Shown here piece by piece: positions 13,501 to 23,225 of a stretch of DNA of 64,000 nucleotides. Origin of the DNA: Geomesophilobacter sediminis (lineage in GTDB: Bacteria > Desulfobacterota > Desulfuromonadia > Geobacterales > Geobacteraceae); contig NZ_JAEMHM010000027.1 in NCBI RefSeq assembly GCF_016458275.1, forward strand, positions 1 through 64,000, read 5' to 3'. Positions within the stretch are counted from its first letter, which is position 1, and each line of letters opens with the position of its first letter. A program made the translations under genes and the position numbers. The notes beneath the pieces are model-generated. The model saw nothing but the letters and a program-made list of their open reading frames with translations. It did not search any database and was not told the origin of the DNA.

Positions 13501-13774
13501 GACCGATCTCGTAGTAGTCATCGCCGTGCCCGGAGGGGTCGGTCATCTTGGTGGCAACCGGGATGTACTGCCCAAGATTGTTGGCGTTGGCAGCGCCCAC
13601 CCCGGGGAGGGAGTCCACGAACTTGCGCAGCGCGGTACCGGTGGTCCCGCCTGACGGACTGTTCGCATAATAGGTCCCCCCGCCGGGACCGGCAGTGGCC
13701 GTGGATACCCAAACGGAAAGGACCGCCATTACAATGAACAAACTCAGGGTTCTCCGACAGTCGATCTTGAACAT
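4499..13774 (-). CDS. Giant secreted OmpB-like multicopper oxidase with 11 tandem repeats and dockerin-like C-terminus
   Basis: A 3091-residue exported protein. Order: signal peptide (1-28, ending STATAG); multicopper oxidase region to about 860; fibronectin III (about 869-967); Ig-like domain (about 973-1066); 11 tandem units (about 1077-3015); dockerin-like tail (about 3030-3091, with DGQIDLLDVYVLL). All four copper motifs are present: HLH 203-205, HDH 267-269, HPVHFHH 737-743 and HCH...H...M 843-855. Each unit joins a chitobiase-C-like part (YYTVDGTTPTTAS, YFAVDLAGN) to an Ig-like part (MQFSNDG, KTVYVRFRD). OmpB and OmpC of Geobacter sulfurreducens are smaller multicopper proteins exported to the outer surface and linked to Fe(III)-oxide reduction. 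A metal oxidase role here is inferred. GAGGTG lies upstream of the ATG. No frameshift is seen. Confidence 0.9.
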   Translation of the reverse strand: MFKIDCRRTLSLFIVMAVLSVWVSTATAGPGGGTYYANSPSGGTTGTALRKFVDSLPGVGAANANNLGQYIPVATKMTDPSGHGDDYYEIGLVEYTKKMHSDLPKATRLRGYVDLNPALGTRATAASRAQYLGPLIIASQNKPVRVKFTNLLPTGAAGNLFIPVDTSLMGAGRGPVVTTAKNGSVPAFTNFSGMFTQNRGTLHLHGGNTPWISDGTPHQWTVPVGENSTPYQKGLSTQDVPDMPATGQGEMTFYYTNQQSNRLMFYHDHSYGITRLNVYAGEAAGYLLTDPTEDNLINSGVLPNLGGNYRYGIPLVIQDRTFVPQNIAVQDSKWDTTKWGQYGDLWFPHVYEPNQDPNSPGGANPFGRWDYGPWFWPPVIVDAAHAKIPEPSTTPEAFMDTPIVNGTAYPYLVVQPKAYRFRILNACNDRTLNLSLFYADPGDPTGKEVKMVPAGPNPTFPPTWPTDGRDGGVPDPLTAGPSWYQIGSEGGFLPNVAVVPPQPIGYDYNRRNIVVLNTLNRGLMLGPAERADVVVDFSSVPTGSKIILYNDGPAPNPAFDPRYDYYTGDVDQTTSGGAPSTLRGYGPNTRTVMQFQVNGTPGPAFNLAALQSALPAAFKASQPVPIVPETVFNAAYGTTYTNDILAKIQDYSVTLTPIPTAANPAPLQTTIPFRPKAIQELWDAWGRMNATLGVELPFTNNTVQTTVPLGYADLATEYTNDGQETMWKITHNGVDTHPVHFHHFDVQLINRVGWDGAIRLPDDNEYGWKETVRMNPLEDVVVAFRPQKQTLPFALPHSVRPLDPSSTVNSTINIVVDPYTQGAGLPVATPNTMFDFGFEYVWHCHILGHEENDFMRPVIFNVPTAVPAAPTALTVTPGSPGVNQVTLAWTDNAADTSSYRIERAPVTGGGAGTVGTYVALGTTSFLVTSTPSYVDSTVASNTRYRYRVIAYNSVGDSTPLVSSTITTNGFTNPTGLTITPDKPTPHVVGTQVTFTATGSGASATAVYSYRFWLTTGTTKTLVQDWSLKNQWQLMDTTPVGNYTLTVDVRTSPTAAPFTSTLAYVVVPPATPPATVSTPVPGVYAAAPVTVTLTASTIAPPATIYYTTDGTIPTTASTKYTVPIVLNVTTTVNYFAVDVNGNQEAVHSDTWVVHTPDAAASVAINNGALLTNSPAVNLTINAVDPVGIATMSFSNDGTVWTPEEIFPSNPAVKSWLLTAGDGVKTVYVRLRDKSLGGGYLYAPITATITVDTVPPVTTPSPAPGTYGPTQVAFTTSKPATVYYTVDGTTPQIPSPTSTSTTTYVYTTPILVATTTTINYFAVDLAGNAEAVKTGTWTIPPADLVASVKVNNGAAQVNSTAVTLNLAATDPNPVTTMQFSNDGTTYTAEETYATTKAWTLAAGDGPKTVYVKFRDSIGVLYAPVSANVILDTVAPVTTPSPIPGIYGVAPGTVTLTASEPATIYYTVDGTVPTTASTVYTGPVPVSATTTIKYFAVDLAGNAEAVKTAAYTVNGADLVASVAINNGAARTNNTMVNLTLAASDPAGIATMQFSNDGVTFSAEEPYSTSKIWQIPVGDGPKTVYVRFRDLALPTGVLYPPVTATIVLDTVAPVSTASPIPATYAQAPVNVTLTANEPATIYYTIDGTPPTTTSAIYSAPLTLTTDTTVKYFAVDVAGNAEPVNTGTWKFHIPDMIASVSINNGALQTKNAAVALTLSATDPNGVVGMQFSNDGITYSAEEPYASGKAWTLTPGDGKKTVYVKFRDGTAGGGALYTFTASITLDTTPPLTVANPVPGTYVPIAVTLTTSEPATTYYTLDGTTPTTASLVYTAPIQINSTTTISYFSVDLAGNAETVKSGTWNIPASDLTASVAINGGQLYLNKNVPVTLTLAASDPFGIATMQFSNDGVNFTAEENYATTKQWTLTPGDGLKTVYVKFRDGTAGGGTLYAPITASITVDTVAPATSASPVPGIYASSPGTVTLTANEKGATIHYTTDGSIPTINSPVYTAPIPVNATTTIQYFAVDLAGNVETVKSGTWTLSNQNLVASITINGGTALTNSTAVTLALAASDPSGATIATMQFSNDGANFTAEEPYATTKNWTLPAGDGPKTVYVRFRNNALPAGKLFSPLSATITLDTIAPVVSSTPAPGTYAAAPVPVTLTANEAAKIYYTVDGSTPTTASAMYTAPISVAATTTIKYFAVDLAGNVEAPQSGTWTIHASADLTASIQINHGALRTNSTAVLLNLSAVDPVGVATMQFSNDGVTYSAEEPFPAGATIATKSWILSAGDGAKTVYVRFRDATLGGGVLYPPITAGIILDTAVPVTAASPVPGVYAAPPVQVTLTVNKPATIYYTLDGTTPTSASLVYSAPIPVTSVSTINYLAIDAAGNVETAKHGTWTVHTNDMTASVQINGGAARTTQAGVTLNLSATDPTGLAAMQFSNDGVNYSAEEPFATTKNWILASGEGLKTVYVRFRDNSLGGGVLYTPITANIIVDTIPPTVAVTPLPAIYTSAPVSVTLSASEAATIYYTIDGSTPTTASAVYTGPLSLSATTTVSYLAVDLAGNSSPVTSNTWTIDQGDLLASVTINNGAAVTNNLAVTLDLTANDPAGIASMQFSNDGVSFSAEEPYATTKAWTLAAGDGIKQVYARFRDKALPTGTVHAPVTASITLDQTAPVTTALPVAGTYATGPVQVTLVANEGANIYYTVDGTTPTTASSVYQGPISVSTSNTISYFAVDAAGNVESVKTGTWTVHSQDLSASVVINTGAPRINNPQVSLSLKASDPVGIVAMQFSNDGAVYTAEEPYAATKVWTLTPGDGPKTVYVRFRDASIGGGTLYDPVTASVVVDTVTPITTASPVPGEYASGPVAVTLTANEAGTIYYTTDGTTPTQASAVYTGPISVTANTTIQYFSVDQAGNVEGVKSGTWTLHTADMVMSVKINNGATTTASNVVTLTLAATDPQGVSTMQFSSDGVNYSTEEPYATTKQWTLSPGEGPKTIYVRFRDATLGGGHLYFPVTASITYGAKDGLLPGTTSYLQSALRALQIAKGQVTPGPLDLAHADVAPSVNGVPQPDGQIDLLDVYVLLRRAVGLFPL
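4720..10546 (-). repeat. Eleven tandem ~530-bp coding repeats
   Basis: The oxidase gene carries 11 units of about 160-175 codons. I counted 11 copies of the VD.AGN segment and 11 of the FSNDG segment (the first reads MSFSNDG, the last MQFSSDG). Units are homologous but not identical, so the array is old enough to have diverged, though it could still change length by recombination or be misassembled. One unit carries an extra Thr/Ser-rich insert near 9840-9900. Confidence 0.9.
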
Positions 13775-13817
13775 GTGACACCTCGTGTGATACGTCGGTT
13801 ATGGTAAAAAATGCCGA

Positions 13818-14171
13818 CTAATTCTGCTTATCCTGCGTGATCAGCTTGGCCCGTTCCGCCCGGGCCGCCTCCAGGTCCGCCGGGTTGGGGCGGCGGTGGC
13901 GCGACCAGGGCGCCATCTGCGGCGGCTGGTACGACTGCACCGTCGGTGTCGTTGCGGCTCCCGCGCCGCTCAACACTTCCTGCGGCGGCTGCACCAAAGG
14001 AGCCCCGGGCATCTGTGCGGCCGGTGCCTGCGGTACCGCCACCTGCGCTCCGGGAAGCCCGGTGCAGGAGACCTCGTACCGCTCGGGAAACTCGACCACC
14101 CGGCAAGGCTCCGCAGCGTGGGCGAAAAGGGGTGAAAGCAAAAAGAAAAGCGCACCAATCATCGTTCTCAT
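13818..14171 (-). CDS. Small secreted Pro/Gln-rich protein
   Basis: A 117-residue protein with a clear signal peptide (hydrophobic 5-18, cleavage after FAHA) and two cysteines (CRVVEFPERYEVSC) that could form a disulfide. A low-complexity Pro/Gln/Ala region follows, then a charged C-terminus (LEAARAERAKLITQ). It matches no family I know. It lies 43 bp upstream of the giant oxidase gene on the same strand and is likely co-transcribed, so an accessory, chaperone or linker role for the oxidase is possible but unproven. GGAGG stands 7 bases before the ATG, and the ATGA overlap with the frame upstream suggests translational coupling. Confidence 0.6.
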   Translation of the reverse strand: MRTMIGALFFLLSPLFAHAAEPCRVVEFPERYEVSCTGLPGAQVAVPQAPAAQMPGAPLVQPPQEVLSGAGAATTPTVQSYQPPQMAPWSRHRRPNPADLEAARAERAKLITQDKQN

Positions 14172-14308
14172 GGCCGGACCTCCGGCTCGAAGCCCCCCCG
14201 GTTCCTCGCGGAGACCGGGGCGGTCGATGGAATCGGGGGAGCTTTAGGCTCCGCCGGCTTTGCGGCTTGGGACTGCACATGCCCGATGGAGATCTTTTCT
14301 GTCGGCAT
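14168..14308 (-). CDS. Possible 46-aa upstream ORF coupled to the secreted protein
   Basis: An open frame whose TGA overlaps the ATG of the next gene (ATGA). The called ATG at 14308 has GGAG only 2 bases away, which is poor spacing. The frame is open back to a TAA near 14415 but offers no better start. The product would be a Pro/Ala-rich peptide without signal peptide (ends FEPEVRP). The upstream residues GCTSG look like the start of a mature lipoprotein, so this may be a remnant or a frameshifted N-terminus. Confidence 0.22.
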   Translation of the reverse strand: MPTEKISIGHVQSQAAKPAEPKAPPIPSTAPVSARNRGGFEPEVRP

Positions 14309-14380
14309 CGCTCCGGGGAAGTGGGAAAAGGATGCCTTCTGTTCATTCGGAGTTTGCTGCAGGCGGCACGCCGGATGCGC

Positions 14381-14431
14381 AAAAACGCCCGATGTGCAGC
14401 CAGTACCTTACAGGATGCGTGCCATCGGGCG
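14381..14431 (-). terminator. Long-loop hairpin with U-tract ahead of the oxidase operon
   Basis: On the minus strand, arms CGCCCGATG (14431-14423) and CATCGGGCG (14394-14386) enclose a 28-base loop and are followed by TTTTT (14385-14381). It ends ftsH read-through or acts as a leader attenuator for the secreted-protein/oxidase operon. I recognise no known riboswitch class in it. Confidence 0.5.
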
Positions 14432-14622
14432 GATCGATTGTAGCTATTTAAAACTACGGGGTTTTCTGCTGCAGGCGCATAGAGCGGGCAATGCGGAGGG
14501 GTGCAAAGAAATTAACAGGGTGAGGGGCGGGAGTTTGGCTAACCATGGGACATCATTGAGGCTATCAGGTTTTCCCTACACGGGACCGGATGATTTTTAA
14601 CGACACCCCTGCAACAAATGTT
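14432..14622. other. Gene-free spacer downstream of ftsH
   Basis: About 190 bases with no plausible ORF. A weak hairpin (CCCCTG 14606-14611 with CAGGGG 14624-14629) overlaps the ftsH stop and is followed on the minus strand by a short T-rich stretch. The promoter of the oxidase operon should lie here, but I see no convincing -35/-10 or -24/-12 pair. Confidence 0.4.
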
Positions 14623-16473
14623 TCAGGGGGCCGCGGCGAGTACCTCATCCACTCTTCTGCCGTCGAGGGTCTCCTCCTCGAGAAGCGCCGTGGCGAGCGC
14701 ATCGAGCTTGGCCCGGTTGGTGTAGATCAGTTCCTTGGCTTTTTCCTCGGCACTGCGGATCAGGCCGGCGATCTCCTGGTCGATCTGCCAGGCCATCTCC
14801 TCGGAAAAGGTCTTTTCCTCGGCGAGTTTCATTCCGAGGAAAGGGTGCTCCTCGCCGCGGGGAAAGGTCATTGCGCCGATCCGCTCGCTCATCCCCCACT
14901 GGCAGACCATCTTTTCGGCAAGCTCGGTCACCATCTTCAGGTCGCTCTGGGCGCCGGTGGAGACGTCGTTGAACATCGCCTTCTCCGCGACCCTCCCCCC
15001 CAGCGCCACCGCAAGCCGGTTCATGAGGTGGGTGCGCGGGTAGTGGTAACGGTCGTCCTCGGGAAGCTGCTGGGTCACGCCGAGGGCGCGGCCGCGCGGC
15101 AGGATGGTCACCTTGTGGACCGGGTCGGTGCTCGGCAGAAGCTTCGCCACCAGGGCGTGGCCGGCTTCGTGGTAGGCGGTGATCCGTTTCTCGTCGTCCG
15201 AGATCACCATGTGCCGCTCGCCACCCATGAGGATCTTGTCCTTGGCCCGCTCCAGGTGCTGCAGGCCCACCACGGTCTGGTTCTCGCGTGCGGCGATGAT
15301 CGCCCCCTCGTTCACCAGCCCCTCCAGGTCCGCGCCGGTCATCCCCGGGGTACCCTTGGCGATCACCGCCAGGTCGACGTCCGCCGAGAGCGGGATCTTG
15401 CGGGTGTGCACCTTGAGGATCTTTTCCCGGTCGCGCCAGTCCGGCCGCTCGATCACCACGTTGCGGTCGAAACGTCCCGGGCGCAAAAGGGCCGGGTCGA
15501 GAACGTCGGGGCGGTTGGTCGCCGCCATCACCACCACCTCCTCATGAGGGTCGAACCCGTCCATCTCGGAAAGGAGCTGGTTCAGGGTCTGCTCCCGCTC
15601 GTCGTGCCCGCCGCCGAACCCGGCGCCGCGGCTTCTCCCGACCGCGTCCAACTCGTCGATGAAGATGATGCTCGGGACCGCCTTGCGTGCCGAGGAAAAA
15701 AGGTCGCGCACCCGGCTCGCCCCCACCCCGACGAACATCTCGATGAACTGGGATGCCGAGATGGAGAAGAAGGAGACCCCAGCCTCGCCGGCTACGGCAC
15801 GCGCCAAAAGCGTCTTGCCGGTGCCCGGGGGGCCGACCAGGAGGATCCCCTTGGGGACCTTGCCGCCGATCTGCTGGAACTTCTTGGGATCCTTTAGATA
15901 GTCGATCACCTCGCGCAGCTCCTGCTTCGCCTCCTCCAGCCCCGCCACATCGGAGAAGGTGACGTTGATCAATTCCGAGGTATAGCTCTTGGCCCCGGAG
16001 CGGGCAAAGCCGCCCATGATGGCGCCGGGGCCCTGGCTGCGCATCCCACGCATGATGAACCACCAGATCCCGATGATGAGGACCCAGGGGAGCAGGTACA
16101 GGATGAGGTTGGTGAAACCGGTGCCGTCGGTGGGGACGGCGGTGACGTCCACCCGCCGGCTGTTCAGTTCCGGCATCAAGGTGGAATCGCCGATGGCGGG
16201 GATGTAGGCGGTGAAATAGGTGGTGGGGGTCGGGGCGGCCTTGGCATCGCCCGGGGGGGGAAGTGAAACCGGGGCGTTGAACTCCCCTTTGAGGAAACCG
16301 CCCCGGATGGAGACCCGCTTCACGTTGTTATTGGCCAACTCGTCGCGAAACCGGGTGTAGGTGATCTCGGTCCCCCGCTCGGAGGCCTGTTTCATGAAGT
16401 TGCCGTAGAACAGATCAAACAGAAAGATAAGCAGGGCAGTGACCAGCAACGGTCTCCAGATCGACGGCTTCAT
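14623..16473 (-). CDS. ftsH: ATP-dependent zinc metalloprotease FtsH
   Basis: A 616-residue inner-membrane AAA+ protease that removes misassembled membrane proteins and short-lived cytosolic regulators. Seen: two membrane segments (about 8-24 and 122-140) around a periplasmic domain, Walker A GPPGTGKT at 214-221, Walker B FIDELD at 271-276, the second region of homology near 320-340 (ending RPGRFDRNV), and the zinc site HEAGH at 435-439 with a third-ligand Asp near 512 (QSDLKMV). The short C-terminal tail is within family range. Many Geobacter-type genomes carry several ftsH paralogues and this one is not next to tilS/folP, so it may be a secondary copy. It ends just before the oxidase operon leader. 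Confidence 0.95.
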   Translation of the reverse strand: MKPSIWRPLLVTALLIFLFDLFYGNFMKQASERGTEITYTRFRDELANNNVKRVSIRGGFLKGEFNAPVSLPPPGDAKAAPTPTTYFTAYIPAIGDSTLMPELNSRRVDVTAVPTDGTGFTNLILYLLPWVLIIGIWWFIMRGMRSQGPGAIMGGFARSGAKSYTSELINVTFSDVAGLEEAKQELREVIDYLKDPKKFQQIGGKVPKGILLVGPPGTGKTLLARAVAGEAGVSFFSISASQFIEMFVGVGASRVRDLFSSARKAVPSIIFIDELDAVGRSRGAGFGGGHDEREQTLNQLLSEMDGFDPHEEVVVMAATNRPDVLDPALLRPGRFDRNVVIERPDWRDREKILKVHTRKIPLSADVDLAVIAKGTPGMTGADLEGLVNEGAIIAARENQTVVGLQHLERAKDKILMGGERHMVISDDEKRITAYHEAGHALVAKLLPSTDPVHKVTILPRGRALGVTQQLPEDDRYHYPRTHLMNRLAVALGGRVAEKAMFNDVSTGAQSDLKMVTELAEKMVCQWGMSERIGAMTFPRGEEHPFLGMKLAEEKTFSEEMAWQIDQEIAGLIRSAEEKAKELIYTNRAKLDALATALLEEETLDGRRVDEVLAAAP

Positions 16474-16591
16474 GAGGAACTCCTTCCGGCGCGGTTTCTG
16501 AGGAAAACGACCCGTGAAGATGACCTAAGAATTGGGACCTCGGAATTTTAACGAAGTTTGCAGGGTTGACAAGGCGGGAAGTGGCGCGGTT

Positions 16592-17461
16592 TCACGGCTC
16601 CAGGCGGAACTGTCCCTGCCCGTAGGGGGCGTTTTTGCCCAAGTGCAGCACCTCCCCCAGGCGGAGGAGCAGGTGGAACGGCTCCAGCTCCCCGCGGAAG
16701 GTGGCGCTGCCGACCATCCCGGAAACCCGCTTCCCCCACTCGGCGAACCGCCAATCCGCCGCATCGGTGCGGACCTGCAGCGACTGCCCGGAGAGCCAGG
16801 GGTAATCGAAGGGAAGCTCGCAGCCGCCGTAGTAGGAAGCGACCGCCGAGGCGCGCCGCAGGAGCGGACGGACCAGGTGGGAAAAATCGAGCTGGCGCAG
16901 GGGACGCCCCTCCTGCAGCACCTTGACCGGGGTGAGGAACCGGACCGTGACGCGGTCTGCGGCAAGGGGGAGCGCGAGATCGCCGGAGCTTAGGATGGGA
17001 AGCGCCGCGGCGTCGGCCCCCTCCAGGCGGAGCGGTACCGCTTCCCCCCCCTGGGCGAGCGCCTCGCTGTGCAGTACGGTCAGCCCATGCTCGTCAAGAA
17101 AAAGCGCCAGCGCGGCGCAGAAGGGGCCGACGCTCTGGGTGGCGCTCCCGAACAGGGTGAGCGAGCAGGTGGACTCCGGATCGCGCCGGTTGTCCAGGAC
17201 CGGAAAGGAAAAGACGAAGGGAAGCGGCGGCTTCTGGTGGCGCCGGACCGCGTCGGGGTCGCAGGAGATGCTCTGGGCGAAGTTGGCCGGATAGGGGCAG
17301 GTCCCGGTCTTGCGGCAGCCGCGGCAGTCGCCGGAGCTGCAACCGCAGGCCGTGCGGAAGGCGGCGTCGAAGCGGGCGCGGCCGGCAAAAAGGGCATAGG
17401 GATCGGGGATCGGGGCCGCGCTCCGCAGGGTGACCCGTATGGTGAGGTAATCGAACTCCAC
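16592..17461 (-). CDS. Orphan Cas6-like RAMP-superfamily protein
   Basis: 289 residues. The C-terminal half matches the Cas6 RAMP pattern (FLTPVKVL, then GSATFRGEL, and the Gly-rich loop LHLGKNAPYGQGQFRLEP), a fold used by pre-crRNA endoribonucleases. The N-terminal third carries a cysteine cluster (ACGCSSGDCRGCRKTGTC) that could bind metal. The GTG at 17461 is preferred because GGAGG lies 5 bases upstream; the frame stays open to 17692 but that part is repeat DNA. No cas genes or CRISPR array lie nearby, so it either processes crRNA from a distant array or has another RNA role. No catalytic His can be assigned by eye. Confidence 0.75.
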   Translation of the reverse strand: MEFDYLTIRVTLRSAAPIPDPYALFAGRARFDAAFRTACGCSSGDCRGCRKTGTCPYPANFAQSISCDPDAVRRHQKPPLPFVFSFPVLDNRRDPESTCSLTLFGSATQSVGPFCAALALFLDEHGLTVLHSEALAQGGEAVPLRLEGADAAALPILSSGDLALPLAADRVTVRFLTPVKVLQEGRPLRQLDFSHLVRPLLRRASAVASYYGGCELPFDYPWLSGQSLQVRTDAADWRFAEWGKRVSGMVGSATFRGELEPFHLLLRLGEVLHLGKNAPYGQGQFRLEP

Positions 17462-17549
17462 GTCTTCCTCCGCGGCACACCCTATACCCGCAGCGGGGCC
17501 GGAGGCAACCAAAAAGAGGCCGATGTTTGCCGAGGTGGGAGCAAAAAAA

Positions 17550-17655
17550 CGTCCCTTCCCCTTCAAGGGGGAGGGACGGCTGGGGATGGGAGGGGCGGTA
17601 CGTTCTCGACAGCCGCCCATCCTCACCCTGTCCCTCTCCTCGAAGGAGAGGGGAC
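17550..17655. repeat. Inverted pair of dispersed CCCTCCCC/GGGGAGGG palindromes
   Basis: A palindrome at 17550-17578 (CGTCCC...GGGACG) and an oppositely oriented relative at 17617-17655 (CCCATCCTCACCCTGTCC...). Relatives lie at 54699-54739 and 57251-57293. This is non-coding and fills the gap between frdB and the Cas6-like gene. It accounts for the misleading open frame upstream of that gene. Confidence 0.75.
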
Positions 17656-17692
17656 GCCGGGCTCGGCAGCCGCGTTGGTTTCCGGGATGCAT

Positions 17693-17725
17693 AAAAAAAG
17701 GGGCGGAAGGTTTCCCCTCCGCCCC
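17693..17725 (-). terminator. Terminator of frdCAB
   Basis: On the minus strand GGGGCGGA (17725-17718) pairs with TCCGCCCC (17707-17700) across a 10-base loop and runs into seven T (17699-17693). It lies 29 bp past the frdB stop. Confidence 0.9.
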
Positions 17726-17754
17726 GGTTACAGCATGAATCTAACGGTGATCGA

Positions 17755-18518
17755 CTACTTGAACAGCGCCTTCTGGAATTCGCGGTTGAGACGGGCGATG
17801 AACTTGACGCTGATCCCTTTCGGGCAGGCGGCCTGGCACTCGTAGTGGTTCGAGCAGTTGCCGAAGCCGGCCTCGGTCAGCGCGTCGGCCATGGCGGTGA
17901 CGCGGGCCGCCGCCTCGACCTGGCCCTGCGGCAGGGCCGCGAGCTGGGCCACCTTGGCCGAGGTGTAGAGCATCGCCGAGCCGTTCGGGCAGGCGGCGAC
18001 GCAGGCGCCGCAGCCGATGCACTCAGCGGCGTCCATCGCGTAGTCGGCGGCGATCTTGGAGATGAGGATCGCGTTGCCGTCGGCAACCCCGCCGGTGTGA
18101 GCGGAGGTGTAGCCACCGGCCTGCATGATCTTCTCGAGGTTGGAACGGTCCACGATCAGGTCCTTCTGGACCGGGAACGCCACCGCTCTCCACGGCTCGA
18201 TGTAGATGCTGTCGCCGTTTTTGAAGGTACGCATGTGCAGCTGGCAGACCGTGGTACGCTCCTGGCCGCCGTGCGGGACGCCGTTGATGACCTGGGAGCA
18301 CATCCCGCAGATCCCTTCGCGGCAGTCGTGGTCAAAGGCGATCGGGTCTTTCCCGGCTTTGATGAGTTCTTCGTTAACCTCGTCGAGCATCTCGAGGAAG
18401 GACTGGTCCGGGCTCACGTTTTTAGCCTCGTATTGCTCGAGACGGCCCGGCTCGTTCGGACCTGCCTGGCGCCAGACATGCAAGGTCAATGTCATGGTTT
18501 GTGCATTATGTGCGCTCA

Positions 18519-18519
<1 letters not shown>
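17755..18519 (-). CDS. frdB: Fumarate reductase/succinate dehydrogenase iron-sulfur subunit
   Basis: A 254-residue electron-transfer subunit that passes electrons between the flavin of FrdA and the quinone site. Seen: a 2Fe-2S ferredoxin domain with [10 protein letters not shown] and a further Cys near residue 91, then [15 protein letters not shown] for the 4Fe-4S cluster and [14 protein letters not shown] for the 3Fe-4S cluster. The start overlaps the frdA stop by one base (TAATG), so translation is coupled. Last gene of frdCAB before a strong terminator. In G. sulfurreducens the equivalent complex works as both fumarate reductase and succinate dehydrogenase; the same is inferred here. Confidence 0.96.
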
Positions 18520-20432
<1,913 letters not shown>

Positions 20433-20441
20433 GTGAACCCC

Positions 20442-21107
20442 CTAGAGTGTGAGTAAGCCAGTCAGAATGACGACAGGGATGAGGACATAACCAACCATAA
20501 GAACAGCGGAGATCACCTTCCCGGCAGTGCCGAAGGTCGGGATGGTCTTGTCGTTGTTCCAACCCATGGTCTGGAGGAAGCTCGGGATACCGTGGGAAAG
20601 GTGGAGGAAAAGGACCACCATGGCCAGGGCGTAGACCAGGGCGACGAGGCCGTTGGAGAACGCGGTGACCACCATGCGGTAGACGTCGAAGCGGTTGAGC
20701 TGGTCAACGGACTGCACCACGCCCGGCAGCAGACGCGCGGTGAAGTGGAGCAGGTGGTAGACGATGAAGGCAGCCAAAAGCAGGCCGGTCCAGATCATGT
20801 TCTCCGAGGCGAAGCTCGCCTTGAGCTGACGCTTCACCGCGTAGCCGGTCGGGTTGGCCGCCCGGTTCTGCAGGGTGACGATCACGCCGTACAGGATGTG
20901 GACGCCGATCGCGGAGAGCATCACGATGCGGGCGATCCAGACCAAGGGCGGCAGAGCGTGGAGGTGTTCGGCGTAGGCGTTGATCCCGCCGCGACCGAAG
21001 AGGATGGACGAGTTCCCGATGAGATGGACGATGACGAAGATGATCATGAGCTGGCCCGTGATCGACATCAGGATCTTTCTTCCCACTGAGCTTTCGAAAA
21101 TTCGCAT
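20442..21107 (-). CDS. frdC: Fumarate reductase/succinate dehydrogenase cytochrome b subunit
   Basis: A 221-residue membrane anchor with five hydrophobic segments and the histidines expected of a di-heme b subunit (IVHLIGN, IGVHILYG, VYHLLHF, LHLSHGIPS). It carries electrons to or from menaquinone. One fused anchor, rather than separate SdhC and SdhD, marks the Wolinella/Geobacter class. The ATG at 21107 is chosen because AAGGGA lies upstream and the first residues (MRIFESSVGRKILMS) fit; the frame is open to 21203 without support. First gene of frdCAB. Confidence 0.94.
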   Translation of the reverse strand: MRIFESSVGRKILMSITGQLMIIFVIVHLIGNSSILFGRGGINAYAEHLHALPPLVWIARIVMLSAIGVHILYGVIVTLQNRAANPTGYAVKRQLKASFASENMIWTGLLLAAFIVYHLLHFTARLLPGVVQSVDQLNRFDVYRMVVTAFSNGLVALVYALAMVVLFLHLSHGIPSFLQTMGWNNDKTIPTFGTAGKVISAVLMVGYVLIPVVILTGLLTL

Positions 21108-22678
<1,571 letters not shown>

Positions 22679-22687
22679 AGCGAGATC

Positions 22688-23107
22688 ATGATCAAGCACG
22701 CCATCAGGATTTTGTTGTGCCTCGGAGCCGCAGGGTTCCTCTTTGCCTGCAACAAGCCCGACCCGAACCACCTGAGCTGGAAGGAGCGGCGCGCCGCCTC
22801 CCTCGCGGCGCAGCAGGCCAAGGAAAAGGGAGTCCCGGCGGTAGCGAAGGCGCCGGAACCGGTGAAAAAGAGCCCGCAGGAGCTCTTTGCCGAGCGCTGT
22901 CAGGTCTGCCACCGGCTCAAGGGGCGCGGCGGCGAGGCGGGGCCGGACCTCACCGGGATCTCCCGGCGCGCCAACAGCGACTACGTCGCGAGCGTCGTCT
23001 GCGACCCGGACACCCACTTCCCGGGCACCGGGATGCCCTCCTTCGCCGGACAGTTCACCGACCAGGAGCTGCACGACCTGGCCGAGTACGTCTGCGGGGT
23101 AAAATAA
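22688..23107 (+). CDS. Monoheme c-type cytochrome lipoprotein
   Basis: A 139-residue exported electron carrier. The signal peptide ends in GFLFAC, predicting a lipid-anchored Cys21, followed by a charged Lys/Ala/Pro linker (about 30-60). The C-terminal class I cytochrome domain has CQVCH and a likely axial Met in GTGMPSFAGQFTDQEL. It probably sits in the periplasm on the inner or outer membrane and relays electrons; its partner is unknown. It lies 9 bp after tgt, an unrelated gene. Confidence 0.9.
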   Translation: MIKHAIRILLCLGAAGFLFACNKPDPNHLSWKERRAASLAAQQAKEKGVPAVAKAPEPVKKSPQELFAERCQVCHRLKGRGGEAGPDLTGISRRANSDYVASVVCDPDTHFPGTGMPSFAGQFTDQELHDLAEYVCGVK

Positions 23108-23153
23108 AGGCCGATCCAGCACCCACTCCCAGAGGGCGAGGGTCAATTCATAC

Positions 23154-23181
23154 GTAGGGGCGCAGCATGCTGCGCCCTTAC
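23154..23181. repeat. Short palindrome GTAGGGGCGCAG...CTGCGCCCTTAC
   Basis: A 28-bp near-perfect inverted repeat centred on CATG, in the gap between the cytochrome gene and mazG. It has no U-tract. It resembles dispersed intergenic palindromes that occur widely in bacterial genomes. Confidence 0.6.
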
Positions 23182-23225
23182 CTGTTTCAACGAAGACCGC
23201 AGCAACCCATTTAAGAGGAAGCAAG

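Noticed and set aside
4571-13654. 3027-codon open frame on the + strand, antisense to the giant oxidase
   Set aside because: It is the opposite-strand shadow of repeated GC-rich codons. Translation shows Gly/Arg/Val-rich text with no domain, while the minus strand has intact copper motifs, repeats and a signal peptide.
14461-14600. Possible c-di-GMP (GEMM) riboswitch upstream of the oxidase operon
   Set aside because: Some GGGAC and GGCTAACC pieces are present, but the conserved GEMM core order and the tetraloop-receptor elements are not found on either strand.
17462-17692. Upstream extension of the Cas6-like gene to 17692
   Set aside because: The extra residues come from a dispersed GC-rich palindrome pair and a U-tract region; GTG 17461 has a good ribosome binding site.
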